A stretch of DNA of 45,618 nucleotides from Ilumatobacter sp. (GTDB lineage: Bacteria; Actinomycetota; Acidimicrobiia; Acidimicrobiales; Ilumatobacteraceae): positions 1 to 45,618 of the forward strand of contig JABJAB010000083.1 in NCBI GenBank assembly GCA_018666235.1, in the 5' to 3' direction. The position numbers and the translations under genes are program-made. The first letter of the stretch is position 1; the number at the start of each line of letters is the position of its first letter. The notes beneath the pieces are model-generated. The model saw only the letters and a program-made list of their open reading frames with translations. It was not told where the DNA came from and made no database searches. Below are positions 8,264 through 16,324 of the stretch, in pieces.

Positions 8264-8269
8264 ACCCTA
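8264..8269 (-). promoter_or_regulatory. Putative -10 box (TAGGGT) overlapping the mobA stop codon
   Basis: The first three bases (8269-8267) are the TAG stop of the mobA-like gene. The hexamer ends 6 nt before the GTG start of the rhodanese gene. It could be an internal leaderless promoter within the run. Confidence 0.4.
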
Positions 8270-8842
8270 CTGGCCTGCATCGCTGGAACCCGGAACGTCC
8301 GGCGGCCGATTGACGTTGGTCATCGCCCGAGACGCGACCTGAACGGTTTGGGTGTCGATCTGGTCGAGCACTCGGTGGACTGCCCGTTCGCCGCCGTCGA
8401 AGAGGGCGACCAGCTCGTCCAAGCAGGCGCGACTCCAGACAACGAGCGCCGGCTCGACCCGGTCGGTCTGAGCGGCCGTTGCCGCGCGTCCGGGATTGGC
8501 CTGGGCAGCATGCAGCAGGTTGCGCACGGTTCCAGCATCGAGAAGTGGCAAGTCGCAGGCGGCAACCAGCACATGCGACACCTCGGTGAAGTGACCCAGT
8601 GCGCTGATGATGCCGCCGAGTGGACCTTCACCGGGAACGCCATCGGCGACGACGGGGAGCTCGAGCGCAGCAAGCTCCAACGGCGAACCGCCGACCAGGG
8701 CAATATCTTTGCACCCACCGGCGGCGAGCGCGCGTGCCACGCACTGCGCCATGGGGACGCCGTCGACGTCGATCAGCGCCTTCGTCCGGCCCATTCTGCG
8801 GCTCGCGCCACCGGCAAGGATTGCTCCTGCGACAGGCTCCAT
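8267..8842 (-). CDS. mobA: Molybdenum cofactor guanylyltransferase-like nucleotidyltransferase
   Basis: A 191-residue MobA-type nucleotidyltransferase. MobA joins GMP to molybdopterin to make the bis-MGD cofactor. The nucleotide-binding loop LAGGASRRMGRTKAL is at residues 9-23, GEGPLGGI is the family's central loop, and ACDLPLL supplies the metal-binding aspartate. A MocA/CoaE-like specificity for CMP cannot be excluded from sequence, and no other molybdenum genes are present here. The start has a GGGAG Shine-Dalgarno about 5 nt upstream. Confidence 0.83.
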   Translation of the reverse strand: MEPVAGAILAGGASRRMGRTKALIDVDGVPMAQCVARALAAGGCKDIALVGGSPLELAALELPVVADGVPGEGPLGGIISALGHFTEVSHVLVAACDLPLLDAGTVRNLLHAAQANPGRAATAAQTDRVEPALVVWSRACLDELVALFDGGERAVHRVLDQIDTQTVQVASRAMTNVNRPPDVPGSSDAGQ

Positions 8843-8853
8843 GTGTCTCCCGG

Positions 8854-8869
8854 CAGTCAGTCAGTCAGT
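8854..8869. repeat. Tetranucleotide tandem repeat (CAGT)x4 at a gene end
   Basis: Four perfect CAGT units. Read on the minus strand they give TGACTGACTGAC, with stop codons in all three frames. They contain the stop of the DUF3151 gene. Confidence 0.85.
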
Positions 8870-9301
8870 TTCGAGTGGGATGCCAGTCGGGTCGAGCTGC
8901 AAGAGAAACAGTGTGATCCGTTCAGCCTCGTCGGTTTCGCCGATCTCCGCAGCCATGGCTCCCAGGCCCCGCAGTGCTCGGAGAAATCCGTGATTGGTGG
9001 GTTCTGCCCACCTGACGTATCCACTCCCCCGCCAGCCGTTGGCCCGCAAGGTGTCGAGGCCCCGGTGATACCCGACGCGGTAGGCCGCGTAGCGCTCCAT
9101 CGTGTCGCGGCCGAGATCGCCCAGTTCTGCCCAGCCCGCAAGGAATCGTGGCGATGCCGCCACCACTGCGGCAACAGCGGCTCGGCATTCCCCCTCGGGC
9201 AACGCCAACGCCTCGGCAAGCCGTTGAGCATCGACGGGGTCTGGTGCGGGAAGAACGGTGGTCGGAAGTCCCGAGGACATGTTGATCGGCTGGTCGCTCA
9301 T
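8861..9301 (-). CDS. DUF3151 family protein
   Basis: A 146-residue soluble protein matching the actinobacterial DUF3151 family, whose function is unknown. Hallmarks are the helical YRVGYHRGLDTLRANGWRGSG segment region (about 78-97), NHGFLRAL, and GETDEAERI near the C-terminus. The predicted all-helical pattern resembles TPR-type repeats. I choose ATG 9301 because a TACGCT -10 box ends 8 nt before it; the in-frame ATG 9307 is only 2 nt from that box. First gene of the run to rnd. Divergent from the small membrane protein at 9352. Confidence 0.87.
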   Translation of the reverse strand: MSDQPINMSSGLPTTVLPAPDPVDAQRLAEALALPEGECRAAVAAVVAASPRFLAGWAELGDLGRDTMERYAAYRVGYHRGLDTLRANGWRGSGYVRWAEPTNHGFLRALRGLGAMAAEIGETDEAERITLFLLQLDPTGIPLETD

Positions 9302-9309
9302 CGCCATCG

Positions 9310-9315
9310 AGCGTA
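9310..9315 (-). promoter_or_regulatory. Putative -10 box (TACGCT) of DUF3151 gene
   Basis: The hexamer ends 8 nt before ATG 9301. This selects the shorter start over ATG 9307. Confidence 0.45.
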
Positions 9316-9339
9316 CAGAGCGCCGTGCTGACCCGCCAT

Positions 9340-9345
9340 TAGGCT
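9340..9345 (+). promoter_or_regulatory. Putative -10 box (TAGGCT), leaderless start of small membrane protein
   Basis: The hexamer ends 6 nt before GTG 9352, with no Shine-Dalgarno. It faces away from the DUF3151 promoter 24 bp to its left. Confidence 0.5.
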
Positions 9346-9351
9346 TGCAGC

Positions 9352-9648
9352 GTGTCCGCCCTCACGCTCGATGCAGCCAAGAGCCTGTCCATCACGGTCG
9401 TGATCGTGTTTCTCGTCGGTTCGCTCGCTGCCGCGTGGATGATGAAGACGATCATGCAGAAGGTGGTCGTCATCGCCGTGCTGCTGCTCCTCGCATTCTC
9501 GGTGTACAGCCAACGCACGTCGTTGCAGGACTGCGCCGACAAGGTCCAGGGCAACTTCACCCGTGACGGCACGAGTGTGACCGTGACCGACACCGAGTGC
9601 TCGTTCTTCGGCGCCAAGGTCACCATCACAGATCCGCGTACCGAGTGA
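9352..9648 (+). CDS. Small membrane protein of unknown function
   Basis: A 98-residue protein with two probable membrane helices (about 10-30 and 38-53). A polar C-terminal domain follows, with two cysteines (SLQDCADKV and DTECSFFGAK) that could form a disulfide if it faces outward. I do not recognise the family. The stop codon overlaps the GTG of the following MFS gene (GTGA at 9645-9648), so the two are probably translated together. This suggests, but does not show, a role with that transporter. Confidence 0.75.
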   Translation: MSALTLDAAKSLSITVVIVFLVGSLAAAWMMKTIMQKVVVIAVLLLLAFSVYSQRTSLQDCADKVQGNFTRDGTSVTVTDTECSFFGAKVTITDPRTE

Positions 9649-10820
9649 CCGAGCCGGCGCCTCCGAACACCAGCCCCGACCGACCGATTCCGCCGGCGAC
9701 CCTCGCCCGATTGACCGCCGCAAAGGCAGTTGCCAACACGGCGCTGCGCTGGATACCACCATTTCTGCCCACGCTCGAGCGCGCTTTCGGCGTCTCCACC
9801 ACTCAGCTCACGACCGTGTTAGGTCTCGGCGAAACCGCAGGGCTGTCGACCGTGCTCGTCGGCAAGCATCTTGATCGAGGGCGCGAGCGCCTCATCATGA
9901 TCGGCGGGTTGTCAACCATTTCCGTCTCGTCGGTCATCGCACTCGGCGGTTCGATCTGGACATTTGCTGTCGCCTTCGTCCTCCTGATCCTCGGTGTCGC
10001 CAACTTCACCGTGGCCGGGCATGCCTGGATCAGCCACCGAATCGACTACCGATGGCGGGCACGTTCGATCGGGCTGTTCGAAACGTCGTGGGCGCTTGCA
10101 CTGCTCGTTGGCGGTCCAATCATCGCGATCCTGATCAACGTCTTTGGCTGGCGTGGCCCTTTCGTCTTCCTCGCAGTCGCATGTGCGCTCGCTGCACTGG
10201 GCGTTGCTCTCTCGCTCCCGGTCGCACCCCGTCGAGTCGCCGGCGACACCGTCGACCAACCGCGTCAGCGCCTCACGCCAAAGGCATGGTTCGTCGTGGT
10301 GGGATCAGCCACGCTCGCACCGGCTGGGCTGTCAATCTTTGTCATCTCGGGAACCTGGCTCGACGACGAGTTCGGAGTGTCGACCGGAGGGCTGGGACTG
10401 ATCGTGATGGGCTTCGGGGCCTTCGAACTGGTCGCCAGCATCGGCACAGCGACCTTTGCCGACCGGATCGGAAAGATGAAGTCAACGCTTGGCGGCGCCA
10501 TCGTCGTGCTGCTCGGCCTCGCCGTGATGCTGTCCGCCGGGGACCGACTTTGGGTCGGCGTCGCCGGCCTCCTCGTCTTGTTGATCGGTTTCGAGTACGG
10601 CTTTGTCACGTCGCTCTCGCTCGTCAGTGAAGCGATGCCTGACGCCCGCGGCACCACACTCGCCATTGGCAACGCCGTCGGCACCCTCACTCGAGGCACC
10701 GGCACGATCCTGACCGGCGTGCTGTACAGCGCCTACGGCATCGGCGGATCGGCAGCCCTGTCCGCCGCCGCCGCCGCCATCTCAGCCGCCTGCCTCCTCG
10801 TCAGCCGACGCCTCGACTGA
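9645..10820 (+). CDS. MFS transporter
   Basis: A 391-residue integral membrane protein with a major facilitator pattern of about 12 hydrophobic helices. A central hydrophilic loop (about 185-205) lies between the two six-helix halves. The first loop reads GKHLDRGRERL, a degenerate form of the MFS loop 2-3 motif, and the matching position in the second half reads TFADRIGKMKS. The substrate cannot be assigned. It starts at GTG 9645, overlapping the stop of the small membrane protein by 4 nt. Its 3' end overlaps the convergent hydrolase gene by 20 bp. Confidence 0.85.
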   Translation: MTEPAPPNTSPDRPIPPATLARLTAAKAVANTALRWIPPFLPTLERAFGVSTTQLTTVLGLGETAGLSTVLVGKHLDRGRERLIMIGGLSTISVSSVIALGGSIWTFAVAFVLLILGVANFTVAGHAWISHRIDYRWRARSIGLFETSWALALLVGGPIIAILINVFGWRGPFVFLAVACALAALGVALSLPVAPRRVAGDTVDQPRQRLTPKAWFVVVGSATLAPAGLSIFVISGTWLDDEFGVSTGGLGLIVMGFGAFELVASIGTATFADRIGKMKSTLGGAIVVLLGLAVMLSAGDRLWVGVAGLLVLLIGFEYGFVTSLSLVSEAMPDARGTTLAIGNAVGTLTRGTGTILTGVLYSAYGIGGSAALSAAAAAISAACLLVSRRLD

Positions 10821-11577
10821 GCCACTCGCGCAGCAGCATCGCCAATTCGGTCGGGTGCGTGTTGGGTGCACCGTGTCCCGCACCATCGAGCCGAGCGAAG
10901 GTTCCGCTCGGCAGCATGTCGGCAAGTAACTGCATCCCTCGTTGGTGATGCGCTCGGCCGTGCTCGCCACCGACGGCAAGCACAGGGCAACGGACGTCAT
11001 CGGCGTTCCATGGCGGCGCCCGACGCAGATCGTTGAGCTCGCCCACCATCGCCACACCCTCGGCACGCCTACCGGCGCGAGTCCCTGCTGGCAATCGCTC
11101 CCACCGCTCATCGCCGACGAGGCGACGCATGAACGCTTCGGCCGCGTCTTCCGGAGTGGCGGCCTGCGCCGCAGCGCCGCCTGCCCCGCTGCTCGGCCAC
11201 CAATCGAACCACGACAGCGGCGTCTCGTACACGACAGCTCGAGTGATCAGCTCCGGCCGCCGAGCTGCCAGACCCAGCACAACGTTGCCGCCAAAACTGT
11301 GCCCGAACGCCAGGTCGATGCTCCGAGCCGGCACATGACGGTCGAGCACCAGGGCCAGATCGGCAATCTGCTCATCGAGCACGTACGGCGAGCCAACCTC
11401 ACTCGACTTGGCATAGCCGCGTCGGTCGTACCGGATCACGACGGCGGTCGCGTCGAGCTGCCTGCTGAGTCGCAGCATGCCTGCTGACCGGTCCATCGAA
11501 CCGTGGCACAAGACGACCAACGGAAGGGTGAGATCGTCGACGTCGCCCGCCACTGCGGAGAACAAGTCAGTCGACAT
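10801..11577 (-). CDS. Alpha/beta hydrolase
   Basis: A 258-residue alpha/beta-hydrolase fold protein. The oxyanion-hole region is VVLCHGSMDRS. The nucleophile elbow FGHSFGGN places Ser94. A likely catalytic histidine is in LDGAGHGAPN near the C-terminus, and the acid residue probably lies near LAVGGEHG. The RYDRRGYAKS motif after strand 4 is typical of esterases and epoxide-hydrolase-like members. Substrate unknown. The start overlaps the end of pyk by 11 nt, so it is probably co-transcribed with pyruvate kinase. Confidence 0.88.
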   Translation of the reverse strand: MSTDLFSAVAGDVDDLTLPLVVLCHGSMDRSAGMLRLSRQLDATAVVIRYDRRGYAKSSEVGSPYVLDEQIADLALVLDRHVPARSIDLAFGHSFGGNVVLGLAARRPELITRAVVYETPLSWFDWWPSSGAGGAAAQAATPEDAAEAFMRRLVGDERWERLPAGTRAGRRAEGVAMVGELNDLRRAPPWNADDVRCPVLAVGGEHGRAHHQRGMQLLADMLPSGTFARLDGAGHGAPNTHPTELAMLLREWLSRGVG

Positions 11578-13051
11578 GAACGATGCGCATCACGTCGGAT
11601 GCGGCTCGACCGACCCACGAACGTTTCGGCAAGTTGCGGTCGAGGTCGGTCTGGCGCTGGGCAGGCGCGCCTGCCAGAACCACCACGGTGTCGCCATGGC
11701 GCACCATGCCGGCACGCAGCGCCGTTTCAACGGCAAACCAGACCATCTCGTCGGTGGACTCATACGTGCCGACCTGCATCGGGGTGACGCCCCAGGTGAG
11801 CGCCAGGCTCCGCACCATCGACGCTTCTGGCGACAGGGCGATCATCGCGGCGTCCGGCCGGAATCGCGCCATGGCCCGCGCCGTTCGACCACTGTTCGTG
11901 CAACACAGAATGGCCGATGCTTTCGAATCAATCGCCGCCTGCGATGCAGCGTGGGTGAGTGCCGCTGTCACGCGGTCACCGTGCTCCATTGGTTCGTGCC
12001 GGCCATCGAGTTGCACGCGGCCCAAACGGTCTGCCCACTGGCGGTAGCTCGCTGCCGACTCGGCTCGCTCCGCGATCTTGCCCATCGTGGTCACGACTGC
12101 AACAGGGTCACGGCCGATCGCCGTCTCACCCGACAACATCACTGCGTCAGTGCCATCGAACACCGCGTTGGCGACATCGCTCACCTCAGCACGGGTGGGT
12201 GCAGACGCCGTGATCATCGACTCGAGCATCTGCGTCGCGGTGATGACCGGCGTGCCCACCTCGACGCAGTGTCGAATGATCTTCTTCTGCAGGTGCGGAA
12301 CGTCTTCGATGGGACAGTCGATGCCGAGATCGCCGCGAGCCACCATCACCGCATCGGACATCTTGACAATGTCGTCGAGGTTGGCAATCGATGAACTCGT
12401 TTCAATCTTCGCGATGAGTTGTGCGCGCCACCCGACAACGTCACGCACCCGCTGAACGTCGATCGCTTGGCGGACGAACGACACGGCGATGAACTCGACC
12501 CCCGCCGTTGCCATCTCTTCAGCGAGCACCAGGTCCTCGTCGGTCGGAGTGGTCAGCCGCAGCTTGTCTGACGGCAGATGCACACCGGGCTGACCATTGG
12601 CAGTGCCACCCGTTTCGACGCGGACGATGGCGCACTCGTCACCAACCGACTGCACCGACATCGAGATTGCACCGTCACCGAGCATCACGTGCCCGCCAAT
12701 CATCAGGTCTTCGAGCAGCGTTTCGTACTGCACGTAGATGCAGTGTGAGCCACTCGGCTCATCGCCGGCACGAAGCTCCACCATCTCGCCGACAGCGAGC
12801 ACGGCTCCGCCCTCAGGGAAGCGACCCGAGCGAATCTTGGGGCCTGGCAAGTCGGCCAGCACCGCCACCTCTTTGCCAACCGCTTCGGCAGCGGCGCGCA
12901 CCGTGCTGAGCCGCAGGAGGTGTTCGTCGATCGTGCCGTGGCTCAGGTTGAGACGCACGACGTCAACACCCGCACGCATGAGGTCTTGAAGACCTGTGGG
13001 GGTGTCACTTGCCGGGCCAATGGTGGCCACGATCTTCGTCCTGCGTGTCAT
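11567..13051 (-). CDS. pyk: Pyruvate kinase
   Basis: Catalyses phosphoenolpyruvate + ADP to pyruvate + ATP, the last step of glycolysis. The 494-residue protein opens with RRTKIVATIGPAS and VVRLNLSHG. The B domain follows, then the active-site segments IAKIETSSSIANLDDI, VMVARGDLG and ITATQMLESM. The C-terminal allosteric domain includes CCTNSGRTARAMARFRP. Length and domain order are normal. It is divergent from the histidine phosphatase gene with only 19 bp between the start codons. A TAGACA sequence about 7 nt upstream is a weak -10 candidate. Confidence 0.96.
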   Translation of the reverse strand: MTRRTKIVATIGPASDTPTGLQDLMRAGVDVVRLNLSHGTIDEHLLRLSTVRAAAEAVGKEVAVLADLPGPKIRSGRFPEGGAVLAVGEMVELRAGDEPSGSHCIYVQYETLLEDLMIGGHVMLGDGAISMSVQSVGDECAIVRVETGGTANGQPGVHLPSDKLRLTTPTDEDLVLAEEMATAGVEFIAVSFVRQAIDVQRVRDVVGWRAQLIAKIETSSSIANLDDIVKMSDAVMVARGDLGIDCPIEDVPHLQKKIIRHCVEVGTPVITATQMLESMITASAPTRAEVSDVANAVFDGTDAVMLSGETAIGRDPVAVVTTMGKIAERAESAASYRQWADRLGRVQLDGRHEPMEHGDRVTAALTHAASQAAIDSKASAILCCTNSGRTARAMARFRPDAAMIALSPEASMVRSLALTWGVTPMQVGTYESTDEMVWFAVETALRAGMVRHGDTVVVLAGAPAQRQTDLDRNLPKRSWVGRAASDVMRIVHVD

Positions 13052-13070
13052 ATCTGCTTGTCTATCGTGA

Positions 13071-13697
13071 ATGGAGTTGTTGTTGATTCGCCACGCACTG
13101 CCAATTCGACGCGAGTTGGAGTCCGGCGCTGCCGACCCCGAGTTGTCCGAAGATGGCCACGCCCAAGCAGCGCACCTCGCTGAGTACCTCTCATCGGAGC
13201 ATCTCGATGCGGTCTATGCGAGCACAATGCAGCGCGCGCGTCAGACCGCGGAGCCGGTGGCGTCGCAGCGCAATCTCGACATCGAATTGCGCGACGGCAT
13301 CACCGAGTTCGATCGTTTCAGCTCCGAATACATCCCCGTCGAAGAGTTGAAAGCCAACAACGACCCACGCTGGCAAGAGATGCTGGACGGCGTCTGGGAC
13401 GGTGACGAGACCCAGAAGGAATTCCACAGCCGGACGGTCGGCACGATCGAAGAGATCGTCGCAGGGCATCGCGGGCACCGCGTTGCTGTGGTTTGCCACG
13501 GCGGCGTCATCAATGCCTACCTCACCACCATCCTCGACATGACGGGCGACTTCAGCCGCGGCTTCTTCTATCCGAACTACACCTCGATCCACCGGGTTGC
13601 CGCGTCCTCGAACGGCGACCGCTCAGTCATCACGATCAACGAGACCAGCCACCTGCGTAATACCGGGCTGCCCATGGGTCTCTTTCAGAAGGGATGA
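13071..13697 (+). CDS. Histidine phosphatase family protein
   Basis: A 208-residue phosphoglycerate-mutase-like phosphatase. The catalytic arginine-histidine pair is LLIRHALP (Arg7, His8), with alanine in place of the usual glycine. YASTMQRARQTAEP and the second histidine in VVCHGGVIN complete the active site. The substrate is unknown. A TATCGT box at 13063-13068 sits only 2 nt before ATG 13071, but 8 nt before an in-frame TTG at 13077. If the mRNA is leaderless, the real start could be that TTG. Its stop overlaps the aminopeptidase start (ATGA). Confidence 0.9.
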   Translation: MELLLIRHALPIRRELESGAADPELSEDGHAQAAHLAEYLSSEHLDAVYASTMQRARQTAEPVASQRNLDIELRDGITEFDRFSSEYIPVEELKANNDPRWQEMLDGVWDGDETQKEFHSRTVGTIEEIVAGHRGHRVAVVCHGGVINAYLTTILDMTGDFSRGFFYPNYTSIHRVAASSNGDRSVITINETSHLRNTGLPMGLFQKG

Positions 13698-14971
13698 CCC
13701 ACGTGACCTCCCGCCCAGAGAGTGCCGCCGAGATTGCGGACCTGATCTCCTTCCTCGACGCGTCTCCATCGCCGTGGCACGCGGTCCAGTCGACCGTTGC
13801 TCGTCTCGACGGCTTCACTCAACTCGACGAGACAGCCGCCTGGAATGGCATTCCCTCCCACGGATACGTGATCCGCGGCGGAGCGATCGTGGCGTGGAAG
13901 CTCCCGTCTGAAAGCAGCGCCGCGACACCGTTCCGGATCGCCGGCGCCCACACAGATTCGCCGTGCCTGCGCGTGAAGCCACAGCCAGACACGGGCAGCG
14001 CCGGCTGGAAACAGTTGGGGGTCGAGGTGTACGGCGGCATCTTGAACAACACGTGGCTCGACCGTGACCTGGGTGTCGCTGGTCGCCTCGTCGCTCGCGA
14101 TGGCTCGACCACGCTGGTCGACGTTCGACGCCCAGTCGCTCGTGTCCCGCAACTCGCCGTGCACCTCGATCGCAACGTCAACGAAGGCGGTCTCCTCCTC
14201 GACCGCCAACAACATCTCACTCCCGTGTGGGGCGTCGGCACCACATCGCCTGGCGAATTCTCTCGGTGGATCGGTGGCGAAGCCGGCCTCGACACGCCGC
14301 CCACCTGGTGGGAGCTATGCCTGTACGACACGCAAGGCGCCGCTGTCATCGGCGCTGACCAATCGCTGCTCGCGTCAGGGCGCCTCGACAACCAACTGTC
14401 GTGCTGGGCTGCGGTCCGTGCACTCAACGCAGCTCAACCGATTGATCACATCGCGATGATCGTGCTCAACGATCACGAAGAGGTCGGCTCATCAAGCGCC
14501 ACCGGCGCAGCGGGCCCGCTGCTCGAATCCGTGCTGGGCCGCTTGGTCTCGACGCGTGGCGGAGCGAACGACGATCTCCCCCGCGCGCTCGCCGGATCGC
14601 TGTGCATCTCGGCCGACAACGCACACGCGGTCCATCCGAACTATCTCGAACGGCACGAGCCCGGGCACCACCCCGTCGTCAACGGTGGGCCCGCTCTCAA
14701 GATCAACGCCAATCAACGGTATGCCACATCTGCAGAGACCGCTGCGGCGTTCCAAGTCGCATGTGAGGACGCCGGCGTCCCATGGCAGGTGTTCGTTTCA
14801 CGCAACAACATGCCGTGCGGGTCGACTATCGGGCCGATCACCTCGACCCGTCTGGGCATTGCGACTGCCGACGTCGGTGTCCCGCAGTTGTCGATGCATT
14901 CGTCACGCGAGTTGTGTGGCGTCGATGACCCCGGACATCTGGCGGCGGCCTTGACCAGCTTCTTCAGCTGA
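13694..14971 (+). CDS. M18 family aspartyl-type aminopeptidase
   Basis: A 425-residue metallo-aminopeptidase of family M18. These are cytosolic dodecameric enzymes that remove N-terminal acidic or other residues with two zinc ions. Metal and catalytic motifs seen are GAHTDSPCLRVK (His and Asp), LDNQLSCWA, NDHEEVGSSSATGA (Glu pair) and the late histidine in SMHSSRELCG. The early SPWHAVQ segment is also typical. It overlaps the phosphatase gene by 4 nt, so it is co-translated. The actinobacterial homologue is often called PepC/ApeB-like. Confidence 0.92.
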   Translation: MTHVTSRPESAAEIADLISFLDASPSPWHAVQSTVARLDGFTQLDETAAWNGIPSHGYVIRGGAIVAWKLPSESSAATPFRIAGAHTDSPCLRVKPQPDTGSAGWKQLGVEVYGGILNNTWLDRDLGVAGRLVARDGSTTLVDVRRPVARVPQLAVHLDRNVNEGGLLLDRQQHLTPVWGVGTTSPGEFSRWIGGEAGLDTPPTWWELCLYDTQGAAVIGADQSLLASGRLDNQLSCWAAVRALNAAQPIDHIAMIVLNDHEEVGSSSATGAAGPLLESVLGRLVSTRGGANDDLPRALAGSLCISADNAHAVHPNYLERHEPGHHPVVNGGPALKINANQRYATSAETAAAFQVACEDAGVPWQVFVSRNNMPCGSTIGPITSTRLGIATADVGVPQLSMHSSRELCGVDDPGHLAAALTSFFS

Positions 14972-14976
14972 GCCGT

Positions 14977-15657
14977 TCAGTTGATCGAGGCTTGCGCCTC
15001 GTCGTACAACCGCTGTAGCTCGCTGTGCAGCTGCTCGGTCACCGCCGCAACGGCCTTGCGTGATGCTCGACCGTTCTCGCCAACTTCGGCTCGAATCGGT
15101 TCACCAATGATCACCTTGACCTTGCGCGGGAACACAAACTTTGCGCCGCGTGGCATCACCCTGTCCGACCCGCCGATACCCACGGGAATGATCGGCACAC
15201 CAGCTTTGGCTGCGACGAACGCAGCGCCATCGAACAGCGGTTGCACGATCGGGCCGTCCTTGCGTTCACCTTCGGGAAACAGCACGAGCGGTTCACCGCC
15301 ACTGAGCACGGCAATCGATCGTTGCAACGCCTCGCGATCAGCAGTTCCGCGCGACACCGGAAACGTCCCCAAGGCCGAGATGAGCTTGCCAACCGTGGCG
15401 TACTTCCACATCGAGTCCTTGCCCATAAACCGGACGCGACGTCGAGTGACGCAGGCCGCAATCGGCGTGTCGACGTAGCTGCGATGCACCGGAGCCAACA
15501 CATAAGCCCCATCTGCCGGCAGACGGTCCTTGCCATCGATCTTCATGCGCGTGTACAGCTGCGTGAAGCCGCAGACAATCGTGCGGAAGAACACGTACAA
15601 GACCTTCTCCGACCGGCTCGCCCCGGCAAATCCGGTCTCAACCCGCGACATCATCAC
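14977..15657 (-). CDS. 1-acyl-sn-glycerol-3-phosphate acyltransferase (PlsC-like)
   Basis: A 226-residue membrane-associated acyltransferase of the PlsC family, which makes phosphatidic acid or related lipids. The catalytic HX4D motif is PVHRSYVDT. PVSRGTADREA follows, then the substrate-binding FPEGERKDG and a VPIIPVGI motif. The likely start is one of ATG 15657, 15654 or 15651, all overlapping the end of cmk. It is the last gene of the guaB1-cmk-plsC run; cmk next to a plsC-like gene is a common actinobacterial pairing. Confidence 0.9.
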   Translation of the reverse strand: MMMSRVETGFAGASRSEKVLYVFFRTIVCGFTQLYTRMKIDGKDRLPADGAYVLAPVHRSYVDTPIAACVTRRRVRFMGKDSMWKYATVGKLISALGTFPVSRGTADREALQRSIAVLSGGEPLVLFPEGERKDGPIVQPLFDGAAFVAAKAGVPIIPVGIGGSDRVMPRGAKFVFPRKVKVIIGEPIRAEVGENGRASRKAVAAVTEQLHSELQRLYDEAQASIN

Positions 15658-16324
15658 TCCCTCGACTCGGGGTCAGGAGACGGAGGACCGAGTCGACCAC
15701 GTCGGTGATCGACAGGCCACTGGTGTCGACGACGACGGCGCCGCTTGCTTCGACCAGCGGGCTGTCAGCACGAGACGAGTCCTTTCGATCGCGCTCGATG
15801 ATCGACGATTCGACATCGTCGACGTCGCCACCAATCTCAGCCACGCGCCGCTCGGCGCGCACCCGCGGTGACGCGGTGATGTACAGCTTGAGTGCGGCGT
15901 CGGGAAACACGACCGACCCGATGTCTCGCCCCTCGACGACGCCACCACCTCGCGCCGCGACCCATTCCCGCTGGCGGCGAACCAACTCGGAGCGAACCGA
16001 GCTGTTCGCAGCGACCGAACTCACCGCAGCGGTCACCGCGCGTCCCCGAATCTCGATGCTTGCATCGACGCCATCCACCGTGATGCCATCGTCCTGCACA
16101 CTGAGTTCGATTGCTGCGGCCACCCGTGCGACCGACTCGATGTCGCCCGGATCCAGCCCCCGTCGAAGCACACCGAAGGTGACGCCCCGGTACATCGCAC
16201 CCGTATCGAGATATCCCAACCCGAGGCGCGACGCGACCGCTCGGCCGACTGTGCTCTTCCCCGCGCCCGCTGGACCATCGATGGCGATCACCACACCGCC
16301 AGTCGGTCCGCTCATCGAGGTCAC
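15638..16324 (-). CDS. cmk: Cytidylate kinase
   Basis: Phosphorylates CMP and dCMP with ATP. The 228-residue protein has the Walker A loop GPAGAGKST near residues 18-26, the LGYLDTGAMYR segment that binds the nucleotide monophosphate, GRDIGSVVFPDA and the lid-region arginines in RVRAERR. ATG 16324 overlaps the guaB1 stop by 4 nt; a second ATG (MSGPTGG) lies three codons downstream. Its 3' end overlaps the plsC-like gene by up to 20 nt. Confidence 0.95.
   Translation of the reverse strand: MTSMSGPTGGVVIAIDGPAGAGKSTVGRAVASRLGLGYLDTGAMYRGVTFGVLRRGLDPGDIESVARVAAAIELSVQDDGITVDGVDASIEIRGRAVTAAVSSVAANSSVRSELVRRQREWVAARGGGVVEGRDIGSVVFPDAALKLYITASPRVRAERRVAEIGGDVDDVESSIIERDRKDSSRADSPLVEASGAVVVDTSGLSITDVVDSVLRLLTPSRGSDDVAG

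Noticed and set aside
7892..9331. Plus-strand open frame of 479 codons
   Set aside because: Runs antisense across four recognised minus-strand genes and has no motif of its own.
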